This document shows positions 8,431 to 14,830 of a stretch of DNA of 15,961 nucleotides, piece after piece. Position 1 is the first letter of the stretch. Each line of letters starts with the position of its first letter. Location of the stretch: positions 1 through 15,961 of the forward strand of contig JBAYFO010000071.1 in NCBI GenBank assembly GCA_041667115.1. Direction: 5' to 3'. The notes below the pieces were generated by a model, which had not been told where the DNA came from, made no database searches, and saw only the letters and a program-made list of their open reading frames with translations. The position numbers were made by a program, and so were the translations under genes. Origin of the DNA: UBA1563 sp041667115. Lineage in GTDB: Bacteria; Bacteroidota; Ignavibacteria; Ignavibacteriales; Ignavibacteriaceae.

Positions 8431-9183
8431 CTATTCTGCAATTTCCGCAGCAGCTGTTACTATTTTTAATTCTTCTTCAGCGTTCAAGCGGTCTTTAATT
8501 GGACCATCTTTAATAACTTTTCCATCGCGCATTTCTATAATCCGTTTGGCAAAAGCGGCGAAGTCTCTTTCGTGAGTTACCATTACAATGGTGATTCCCT
8601 CATCATTTAATTTTTGGAAGAGATTAAATACTTCAACTGAAGTTACGCTATCAAGGTTTCCGGTAGGTTCATCCGCTAAGATCAATGCCGGTTCGTTTAC
8701 TAAAGCTCTGGCTAGTGCAACTCTCTGCTGCTGCCCGCCGGATAGCTGACTTGGAATATGATCCATTCGATCGCCGAGTCCAACTTTTTTCAGAGCCTCT
8801 GCCGCTTGTTTTCGATGATCTTTTATTTTTTCAAGTCTGTCATACATCAATGGAAGTTCTACATTCTCAAGAGCTGTAGTGCGTGAAAGTAAATTGAATC
8901 CTTGAAAGACAAAACCAATTTTTTGATTTCGTATATGGGCGTATTCATTTTGAGGGAGTTTGCTTGTGTTTATTCCGTCAAGAAAATAATCACCTGAGCT
9001 CGGCATATCCAAACATCCCAACAAATTCATTAGGGTAGATTTGCCGGAGCCGGAAGCGCCCATGATAGCAACGAACTCACCTTTTTCAATCGTTATATTT
9101 ACGGCTTTCAACGCATGCACTTCAATCTCACCGACAATATAGGTCTTGGTCAAATCAACGGTTTTTATTAAAATATTTTCCAA
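8431..9183 (-). CDS. MacB-type ABC transporter ATP-binding protein
   Basis: This is the ATPase that powers the neighbouring FtsX-family permease. All nucleotide-binding motifs are present: Walker A GASGSGKST (residues 42-50), Q-loop VFQGFNLL, signature LSGGQQQRVALARAL, Walker B LILADEP followed by TGNLD, and the H-loop in VMVTHERD. This pattern is typical of the LolD/MacB subfamily. The frame stays open up to an ATG at 9294, but that would overlap the end of the adaptor gene by 95 bases and add an unconserved-looking Gln-rich leader. I prefer the TTG at 9183, 17 bases after the adaptor stop and preceded by AAGAAAGAG, giving 250 residues with homology starting at once (ILIKTVDLTKTY). The last 15-20 residues are an acidic/Ala tail beyond the usual fold. 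The gene lies between adaptor and permease in one operon. Confidence 0.9.
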   Translation of the reverse strand: MENILIKTVDLTKTYIVGEIEVHALKAVNITIEKGEFVAIMGASGSGKSTLMNLLGCLDMPSSGDYFLDGINTSKLPQNEYAHIRNQKIGFVFQGFNLLSRTTALENVELPLMYDRLEKIKDHRKQAAEALKKVGLGDRMDHIPSQLSGGQQQRVALARALVNEPALILADEPTGNLDSVTSVEVFNLFQKLNDEGITIVMVTHERDFAAFAKRIIEMRDGKVIKDGPIKDRLNAEEELKIVTAAAEIAE

Positions 9184-9199
9184 AGCATTCTCTTTCTTA

Positions 9200-10495
9200 T
9201 TAAAATCCTCTTCCGCCCGGTCCGCGGTTTCCAACTTGAGGTGTTGGGTTAAATGGATTTGCACTGGTTGTTGTTGTGGGAGCGTTTCCCTCAATGATTC
9301 CGGAAATGATTTTCATTCCTTCTTTTAAATTTCTTCCTCTAACTATTTCCGTGTTTTTGCCATCGGTTAATCCGGTAAAAACGGGGCTCATTTGTAATTT
9401 GTTGTTTTCGTCAAGATACCAGACTCTGTTCATTCCTTTTCTTCTGCCGCCGTTGCCCCCTCTTCCCATCGTGCCGGAACCAAATTGTCTTCCACCACCT
9501 TGGGCTTGCATCCTTTGTTTAACACTATCAGGTAAGTTTGCTAATTCTTTTTCTCTCCTTTTTGTGAACTCCGCAGTCATTTCTTCTGTTGGTTGAAATC
9601 TTAAAGCGATGTTAGGAAGGAGCAGAACATTTTCTCTGAAATCAACATAGAAATCAACTGTTGCCGTCATTCCAGGTAAGAGAAGTTTGTCTTTATTTTC
9701 AGCGTTTACTACTACAACATAATTCACAACGTTTGAAACAACATTCGGCTCTAACCTAATTTGAGTGACAACCCCATCAAATTTTTTATCCGAAAATGCT
9801 TGAACGGTAAATTGAACTTTTTGCCCTACTTTAATTTGTCCGATATCGCTCTCGTCAACATTGGTTAAAATGCGCATGGAAGAAAGGTCTTCGGCAATTG
9901 TGAAAATAGTTGGGGCAGATAAACTTGCTGCAACGGTTTGACCCTGTTCAACACTTCTATTTATTATCGTTCCGGAGATTGGAGAATAGAGATAAGCATA
10001 TCCCAAATTTAACTTGGCTCTTTCGAGTGCAGTTTGAGCCGATTTTAAGCCGGCAAGTAATACTTGAACATTTGTCTTAGAAGCGATAAAGTCTACTTCG
10101 TTCATAAAACTTTTTTCGAAGAGCTGTTTGTTCCTTTCGTGAACGGCAACTGCTTGATCATATTGGGCTTTAGCTCTATCAAGACTTGATTGAGCGTCCC
10201 GCACAGAGGCTGCCAAAACTACGGTGTCAAGCACGGCGAGCAATTGTCCCCGCTTAACTTGACTATTAAAGTCAACCAGCAATCGATCAATTTTCCCGGA
10301 GACCTGTGTTCCAACATCAACGGTTTTTATCGCTTGAATTGTTCCTGAGCTGCTGATAATAACGTTTAGATCACCTTTTGTTATTTCAACAAAAGAGAAA
10401 TTTGTTGTTTTTTCGTCTCCCTGAAAAACGAAAAAGTATGCGATTAATGCTAGTCCAATGATGACCAGGGAAATAATGATTGCCTTTTTTTTCAT
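9200..10495 (-). CDS. MacA-like periplasmic adaptor (HlyD/MFP family) with Gly/Arg-rich insert
   Basis: This periplasmic adaptor should bridge the MacB-type permease and the TolC-like channel. The 431-residue product has an uncleaved-looking N-terminal membrane anchor (about residues 4-24) rather than a lipobox. A lipoyl-like half follows (around VGTQVSGKIDRLLVDFNSQVK), then an alpha-hairpin at about 95-160, the second lipoyl half with SPISGTIINRSVEQGQTV, then beta-barrel and membrane-proximal domains. An unusual insert at residues 333-354 is almost all Gly, Arg and Ser, with the motif MGRGGNGGRRKG, placed just before the strand MNRVWYLDE. The C-terminal 30 residues are Thr/Pro/Gly-rich and end in GRGF. 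The start lacks a strong ribosome-binding site. The ATPase start follows 17 bases after the stop; the Spy-like gene precedes it by 44 bases. The MacA-like role is well supported. Confidence 0.92.
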   Translation of the reverse strand: MKKKAIIISLVIIGLALIAYFFVFQGDEKTTNFSFVEITKGDLNVIISSSGTIQAIKTVDVGTQVSGKIDRLLVDFNSQVKRGQLLAVLDTVVLAASVRDAQSSLDRAKAQYDQAVAVHERNKQLFEKSFMNEVDFIASKTNVQVLLAGLKSAQTALERAKLNLGYAYLYSPISGTIINRSVEQGQTVAASLSAPTIFTIAEDLSSMRILTNVDESDIGQIKVGQKVQFTVQAFSDKKFDGVVTQIRLEPNVVSNVVNYVVVVNAENKDKLLLPGMTATVDFYVDFRENVLLLPNIALRFQPTEEMTAEFTKRREKELANLPDSVKQRMQAQGGGRQFGSGTMGRGGNGGRRKGMNRVWYLDENNKLQMSPVFTGLTDGKNTEIVRGRNLKEGMKIISGIIEGNAPTTTTSANPFNPTPQVGNRGPGGRGF

Positions 10496-10539
10496 AACTG
10501 TTCTCTAATTCTCTGTGTGATTTTATTTTAAGAAAATAT

Positions 10540-10896
10540 TTATTGTGGTCTATTCTGTCTTTGTCCTTGCATCCGGTTTTTTCTTTCTTCAAGCATTTTC
10601 TTGAATTGTTCTTTCTGAGCCGGTTTAAGGATTTTCATTATCTGCTCATTTGTTTCGTCCATGCTTTTCATCATTTTCTCTCTCATATTGGTCATGTCAC
10701 CAGAATTCCGCATCTCTTCCCGTTTTTGTTCTGATTTTTTAAGAATAACGTCTAATTTTTTAGTTTGGTCGGCGGTGAGGGTTAATTTTTCTTTGTATTG
10801 TTGAACCCTTTCCTCGTGTGTCATGCGTCCCTGTGCAGAGATTACTGAAGAACTAACGAAAAGAAGTACCGTAAAAAATAAAATTGCTTTGTACAT
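10540..10896 (-). CDS. Spy/CpxP-like small periplasmic protein (LTxxQ motif)
   Basis: This is a small secreted, mostly helical protein resembling the Spy/CpxP group, whose members act as periplasmic chaperones or stress-response modulators. The chosen start (118 residues, MYKAILFF) has AAGGAG at a good distance; an ATG two codons earlier sits too close to that site. A signal peptide ends near ISA-Q (cut after about residue 21). The mature part is a charged, Met-rich helical protein with LTADQ (40-44) and a degenerate second copy, LKPAQ (90-94), the paired-motif layout of the LTxxQ family. The tail is Arg/Gln-rich. It is the first gene of the minus-strand operon, 44 bases before the MacA-like adaptor. 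Placement suggests a role in sensing or protecting against the stress that induces the exporter; that is inference. Confidence 0.82.
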   Translation of the reverse strand: MYKAILFFTVLLFVSSSVISAQGRMTHEERVQQYKEKLTLTADQTKKLDVILKKSEQKREEMRNSGDMTNMREKMMKSMDETNEQIMKILKPAQKEQFKKMLEERKNRMQGQRQNRPQ

Positions 10897-10951
10897 TTTC
10901 ATTCTCCTTGATTATTTAGGTCTTTAAAATAGAATCTTTTTCTGAATTTAT

Positions 10952-10981
10952 TTGACATGCGACATGGAGAAATGGTTTAAT
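10952..10981 (+). promoter_or_regulatory. Candidate sigma70-like promoter in the divergent gap
   Basis: TTGACA (10952-10957) is followed after 18 bases by TTTAAT (10976-10981). It lies in the 194-bp gap between the divergent Spy-like and TrpF-like genes and points toward the latter, which would give a leader of about 100 bases. The match may be chance in AT-rich DNA, and some Bacteroidota-group bacteria use a different promoter consensus. I could not pick out a promoter for the minus operon in the same gap. Confidence 0.3.
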
Positions 10982-11090
10982 CAGATTTGAGATTTGTTTT
11001 TGTTTAATGGATTACAAAAATCGCTTACGGCAACACATTTTTCGTTAAATTTCATCAACTATTTTTTCAAAGATAATTTATAGAACTAAA

Positions 11091-11783
11091 ATGATGACAG
11101 ATTTCTCCAATTTTATTCAAGTGGCGGGCATTATTGATCTTGCCGAAGCCGACATGTTAATCAACTGCGGAGTAAATTTTCTCGGCTTTCCTCTCCGTCT
11201 TCCGGTAAATAAAGAAGACTGCACGGAAGAAGAAGCTGCATGGATAATAGCTAAAACAAAAGACCGCGTAAAATCTGTTGCAATAACTTATCTTAATCAA
11301 GCCGATGAAATAATTGAATTCTGTAAAAAACTAAATGTTGAGATCATCCAGCTTCACGGAGATATTTCAATCAATGAATTGCAGAAATTGAAGTCTGTTG
11401 TTCCGGAGTTGAGCATAATAAAAAGTCTTGTAATGAAACCCGGGAATATAGGTGAACTTGAAAATATAGTTTCTTCAACTCAAAAATATATAGATGCTTT
11501 TATTACGGATACCTTTGATCCGTCAACCGGGGCGAGCGGAGCTACAGGCAAAACACACGATTGGAATCTCAGCCGGAAACTCGTAGACCTCTCGACAAAA
11601 CCTGTTATACTTGCCGGCGGTATAAATCATTTAAATGTTTATGATGCGATGATAGTGGTAAAACCAGCCGGAGTTGATACGCACACCGGTGTTGAGGGAA
11701 TTGACGGACGAAAAGATTTTGTAAAAGTTAAGCAATTTGTGGAAGAAGCAAAGAGAGCGTTTGTTACATTAAATTCAATTTAG
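11091..11783 (+). CDS. TrpF-like (phosphoribosylanthranilate isomerase-related) TIM-barrel protein lacking the catalytic Cys
   Basis: The 230-residue product follows the TrpF fold along its whole length. It has the barrel segment VEIIQLHGD, the catalytic-Asp strand with Asp140 in ITDTFDP, the TGKTHDW motif, the phosphate-binding LAGGI, and the VDTHTGVEG...GRKD ending. However, the N-terminal motif, normally K-x-C-G with the general-acid/base Cys, reads Q10-V-A12-G. The loop that normally holds the S-x-R substrate-binding arginine is replaced by GFPLRLPVNKED. By eye, two of the three key catalytic or binding elements are therefore absent. No other tryptophan-synthesis gene is nearby. A start one codon later is equally possible; no clear ribosome-binding site is seen. 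It is divergent from the export operon and closed by its own terminator. It is probably a TrpF relative with another substrate or a non-catalytic role; the true reaction is unknown. Confidence 0.8.
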   Translation: MMTDFSNFIQVAGIIDLAEADMLINCGVNFLGFPLRLPVNKEDCTEEEAAWIIAKTKDRVKSVAITYLNQADEIIEFCKKLNVEIIQLHGDISINELQKLKSVVPELSIIKSLVMKPGNIGELENIVSSTQKYIDAFITDTFDPSTGASGATGKTHDWNLSRKLVDLSTKPVILAGGINHLNVYDAMIVVKPAGVDTHTGVEGIDGRKDFVKVKQFVEEAKRAFVTLNSI

Positions 11784-11798
11784 AATTTTAGCAAAAGT

Positions 11799-11828
11799 AT
11801 TCTGTGCCAACCGGGTAGAATGTTTTTT
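11799..11828 (+). terminator. Intrinsic terminator after the TrpF-like gene
   Basis: The arm 11799-11808 (ATTCTGTGCC) pairs with 11813-11821 (GGGTAGAAT), with one bulged G and two G-T pairs, around an AACC loop. A run of six T follows at 11823-11828. It lies 16 bases after the stop codon and suggests the gene is transcribed alone. Confidence 0.7.
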
Positions 11829-11851
11829 AAGAAAATAAAAAGAATTTAAGA

Positions 11852-11930
11852 ATAACGATTAACGAAATTTGATTTTTGATGTCTTCGATAACTTCTAACT
11901 TCTGAAATCGTTAATCCTTGTTCTGAAATC
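11852..11930. repeat. Degenerate 7-bp-period array in the TrpF-like/acyl-CoA synthetase gap
   Basis: Two in-phase runs are visible. Between 11852 and 11886, five heptamers include ATAACGA, TTAACGA and two ending in TTGA. Between 11889 and 11930, six heptamers include TAACTTC twice in a row and TGAAATC twice. A 2-base shift separates the runs. The array sits in the 282-bp gap 11784-12065, which otherwise holds the terminator, a small hairpin and AT-rich DNA before the next gene. Confidence 0.65.
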
Positions 11931-11938
11931 AATTATAG

Positions 11939-11955
11939 ATATGGCTTTGCCATGT
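11939..11955. other. Small inverted repeat (ATGGC-TTT-GCCAT)
   Basis: A perfect 5-bp stem, extendable to 7 with a G-T pair, encloses a TTT loop. No T-run follows, so it is a poor terminator. It lies between the heptamer array and the acyl-CoA synthetase gene and could be part of its leader or simply chance. Confidence 0.3.
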
Positions 11956-12065
11956 TAGATTTCTTAATTGGATTAAGAAAAAAATTATGATTACGATTAA
12001 GAATGGTCATAGTTTTAACTTATTGATAATGAACAATTTCATTCTAAATTATTTATGGAGTATTT

Positions 12066-13976
12066 ATGTCGGAAAGAACCCTTCCTCAGCTCTTTGAAGA
12101 AAGCGTAAAAAAATATTCACACAATATTCTTATGTGGGAAAAAACTTCCGACACATATGATGGAACAACTTATGCACAGATGCAGAAACTTGTTCATCAA
12201 TTTGCTGCCGGGTTACAATCGATAGGATTAAACAAAGGAGATCGTTCTGCGCTCATTTCCGAAGGGAGAAATGATTGGGTGATTGCGGAACTTGGGGTCC
12301 TCTTTTCCGGTGCGATAAATGTTCCTATTTCCGTTAAAGTTGAAGAGCCCGCTGATCTTAAATTCCGTCTTGCGCATTCCGGTTGTAAAATGGTAATTGT
12401 TTCAAAAAATCACCGGGCAAAAATTCAAGCGATAAAGAACGATCTCCCGGAACTTGAAAAAATAATTGTGTTGGATGAGACAGAAAATCTGGACAAGGAT
12501 GAAATCTCAAAAAATGAATTGCTGAAACTCGGAACGGAATATTTAAAGACACATCAAAAAGAATTTGGCTATCGATGGCAATCTCTTAAAGAGAATGATT
12601 ACGCAAACATTTGTTACACATCGGGAACAACCGCCGACCCCAAAGGAATAATTTTAACACACCGTAATTATACTTCCAACGTTGAGCAATCCACCGCGCT
12701 GCTTCCTATTCCGGAGAGCTACGTTTCGTTATTAATTCTTCCGTGGGATCATGCGTTTGCACATACGTGCGGCATCTACACGTTAATGAAAAACGGTGCA
12801 AGCATGGCGGCAATAAAACTTGGCAAAACTCCCCTCGAAACGTTGCGCAATGTTCCACTGAACATCAAAGAAATAAAACCTTCATTCTTATTAAGCGTTC
12901 CTTCTCTTGCAAAAAATTTTAGAAAAAATATTGAAAGCGGAATACGCGATAAAGGAGAGAAAGTTGAAAAACTTTTCAACGCGGCAATGAAACTTGCTTA
13001 TGATTACAACGGACTTGGCATTGACCGTGGAAAAGGTTTTAAAAAATTAAAATTCCCACTTTATAAACTTTACGATAAACTGATCTTCAGTAAAATAAGG
13101 GAAGGATTCGGCGGCAAGCTTGAATTTTTTATCGGCGGCGGTGCACTGCTTGATATAGAATTGCAAAGATTTTTTTATGCAATCGGTATTCCGATGTTCC
13201 AAGGTTATGGATTGACAGAAGCGGCGCCGGTTATTTCCGCGAACGTTCCTGCTTGCCATAAACTTGGTTCATCCGGAAAGATTGTTAAAAACCTTGAAGT
13301 AAAAATTTGCGATGACAAAGGGAATAAACTTCCTGTCGGTCAAAGCGGAGAGCTTGTTGTTAAAGGCGAAAACGTTATGGCGGGTTATTGGAAGAATGAA
13401 AAAGCAACCGCCGAATCGTTGAAGGATGGATGGTTGTTTACCGGTGATTTGGGTTATTTAGATAAAGATGGATTCCTTTATATCCTTGGCAGATTTAAAA
13501 GCTTGCTTATTGCTAACGATGGCGAGAAATATAGTCCGGAAGGCATTGAAGAAGCTATCACGGAAATCTCCCCCTACATCGATCAGATGATGTTGTACAA
13601 CAATCAATCACCATACACCGTTGCGTTAGTGGTTCCGAACAAAGAGGCATTGACAAGATATTTAAAAGAACAAAGTCTCAACTTCAATACAAAAAAAGGA
13701 CAAGTTGCGGCACTGAAAAAAATCGAATCTGAGATTGCACAATTTAAAGATGGAGGAAAATTTGCCGGAACATTTCCACAGCGATGGCTTCCCTCCGCGG
13801 TTGCGATATTGGGAGAAGGATTTACGGAACAAAATCATTTTATGAATAGTACTTTAAAAATGGTGCGCGGAAAAATTATTGAGTATTACAAAAATAGAAT
13901 CGATTTCCTTTTCACCGCTGAGGCGAAAGATATTTGCAATCATCAAAACATAACTATCGTTAGTCGGCTCGTATAA
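12066..13976 (+). CDS. Long-chain acyl-CoA synthetase (AMP-forming)
   Basis: This enzyme activates a carboxylic acid, probably a long-chain fatty acid, to acyl-AMP and then acyl-CoA. The 636-residue product has the full ANL-superfamily motif set: phosphate-binding loop YTSGTTADPKG (184-194), the adenine-side motif GYGLTEA (380-386), TGDLG (459-463) with the ribose-binding Asp461, and the hinge region LGRFKSLLIANDGEKYSPE starting just before Arg476. A C-terminal lysine in STLKMVRGK (Lys598) is a candidate for the adenylation lysine. The length and the helical insert before residue 380 fit FadD15-like long-chain synthetases, which lack a membrane anchor. GGAG lies 5 bases before the ATG. A GNAT-like gene and a thiolase-like gene follow on the same strand after a 101-bp gap, suggesting shared use of acyl-CoA substrates. 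Chain length and preference cannot be read from the sequence. Confidence 0.92.
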   Translation: MSERTLPQLFEESVKKYSHNILMWEKTSDTYDGTTYAQMQKLVHQFAAGLQSIGLNKGDRSALISEGRNDWVIAELGVLFSGAINVPISVKVEEPADLKFRLAHSGCKMVIVSKNHRAKIQAIKNDLPELEKIIVLDETENLDKDEISKNELLKLGTEYLKTHQKEFGYRWQSLKENDYANICYTSGTTADPKGIILTHRNYTSNVEQSTALLPIPESYVSLLILPWDHAFAHTCGIYTLMKNGASMAAIKLGKTPLETLRNVPLNIKEIKPSFLLSVPSLAKNFRKNIESGIRDKGEKVEKLFNAAMKLAYDYNGLGIDRGKGFKKLKFPLYKLYDKLIFSKIREGFGGKLEFFIGGGALLDIELQRFFYAIGIPMFQGYGLTEAAPVISANVPACHKLGSSGKIVKNLEVKICDDKGNKLPVGQSGELVVKGENVMAGYWKNEKATAESLKDGWLFTGDLGYLDKDGFLYILGRFKSLLIANDGEKYSPEGIEEAITEISPYIDQMMLYNNQSPYTVALVVPNKEALTRYLKEQSLNFNTKKGQVAALKKIESEIAQFKDGGKFAGTFPQRWLPSAVAILGEGFTEQNHFMNSTLKMVRGKIIEYYKNRIDFLFTAEAKDICNHQNITIVSRLV

Positions 13977-14077
13977 ATCTTTTTCTGATTATTTATTAGA
14001 TGGTGAACAATAATTGTAGTAATTTACAAGCCCTAATTTTGTACTATGTATTTTCATCAACTAATTATGAGGATCTT

Positions 14078-14830
14078 ATGTCTGTTGATTTGGAAAAAAT
14101 TCTACGACCGGTAGATACCCCGCTTCCAAAATTTCCGGCGAAGTATATGACACTCGCCAATGGTCAAGAAATGGTAGTTCGCCAAGCCGAACGAGATGAA
14201 ATTCCCGATATCCTTCCCCACGTTGAACCACTGATACACGTTGAAAGAGATTTCTACAATATTGTTGCCGCCCGTTTATATTCCGAACTGCTTGCTTATT
14301 ATACTTACCGTGTTCAAGATGAATACGTTTTAGTAGCGCAAATAGACGGCGAACTCGCCGCGATAGTAAACGGAAGAAGCGTTAGCCCCGATGTCGGGAT
14401 GTCGTATCATACTTTTTCTTTACGCCGCGGATTAAGAGTTGGCGCTCACGCCTTTGCAACAAAGATGGAATATCACATCGATATTCTAAAACAAAAAGAA
14501 GTTTTGATTGTTGCAGAATCAGGAATTGGTTTTAGAAGATGGATGATCGAGTATAATCTTGAAAAACGTTTTCATATCCCGCACGAATTAGGCGGTTGCC
14601 CATCGTGGTCGTTAACAAAAGAATTATTTGATAAAGCAAGAACCACGTTGGTGGTTGGAAGACGACCTGTTCCGGAACATCTTCTAGAAAAAGCAAAAGC
14701 AGGAATTTTACCTCCTTCAGATCCGCCGAAAGGTCCCGAAGATTTATTAGCGGCAACTCGTTCAATGCTTGACTCGACAGCAACTTCACTTATTGAAATG
14801 AGAAGAAAACAGGGAGGAAAAATAAAATGA
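14078..14830 (+). CDS. GNAT-like (acetyltransferase-fold) protein of unknown substrate
   Basis: I do not recognise a named family. The 250-residue product (start MSVDLEKIL at 14078, chosen because GAGGA lies just upstream; an earlier in-frame ATG at 14000 adds an unlikely 26-residue leader) has a GNAT-like pattern. It shows VVRQAERDEIPDIL (first strand and helix), then EYVLVAQIDGELAAIVNGR (paired strands 3-4), then a central segment with Arg/Gly-rich LRRGLRVGAHAFATKME where the acyl-CoA pyrophosphate loop would be, and a late strand VLIVAESG with helix FRRWMIEYNLEKRF. The C-terminal 60 residues are Pro- and Lys-rich with a final helix. Its stop overlaps the start of the thiolase-like gene (ATGA), so the two are translationally coupled and probably act together. 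An acyl-CoA donor is plausible; the acceptor is unknown. Confidence in the fold is moderate. Confidence 0.6.
   Translation: MSVDLEKILRPVDTPLPKFPAKYMTLANGQEMVVRQAERDEIPDILPHVEPLIHVERDFYNIVAARLYSELLAYYTYRVQDEYVLVAQIDGELAAIVNGRSVSPDVGMSYHTFSLRRGLRVGAHAFATKMEYHIDILKQKEVLIVAESGIGFRRWMIEYNLEKRFHIPHELGGCPSWSLTKELFDKARTTLVVGRRPVPEHLLEKAKAGILPPSDPPKGPEDLLAATRSMLDSTATSLIEMRRKQGGKIK

Noticed and set aside
11091..11783. Assigning the symbol trpF
   Set aside because: The catalytic Cys and the S-x-R loop are missing and no trp genes adjoin; the fold alone does not justify the name.
12023..12050. TTGATA-16-TAAATT as a promoter for the acyl-CoA synthetase
   Set aside because: Transcription would begin almost at the ribosome-binding site, and such matches are common by chance in DNA this AT-rich.
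14000..14077. Possible 26-residue N-terminal extension of the GNAT-like protein
   Set aside because: No ribosome-binding site precedes the ATG at 14000, the extension is not domain-like, and the ATG at 14078 has GAGGA upstream.
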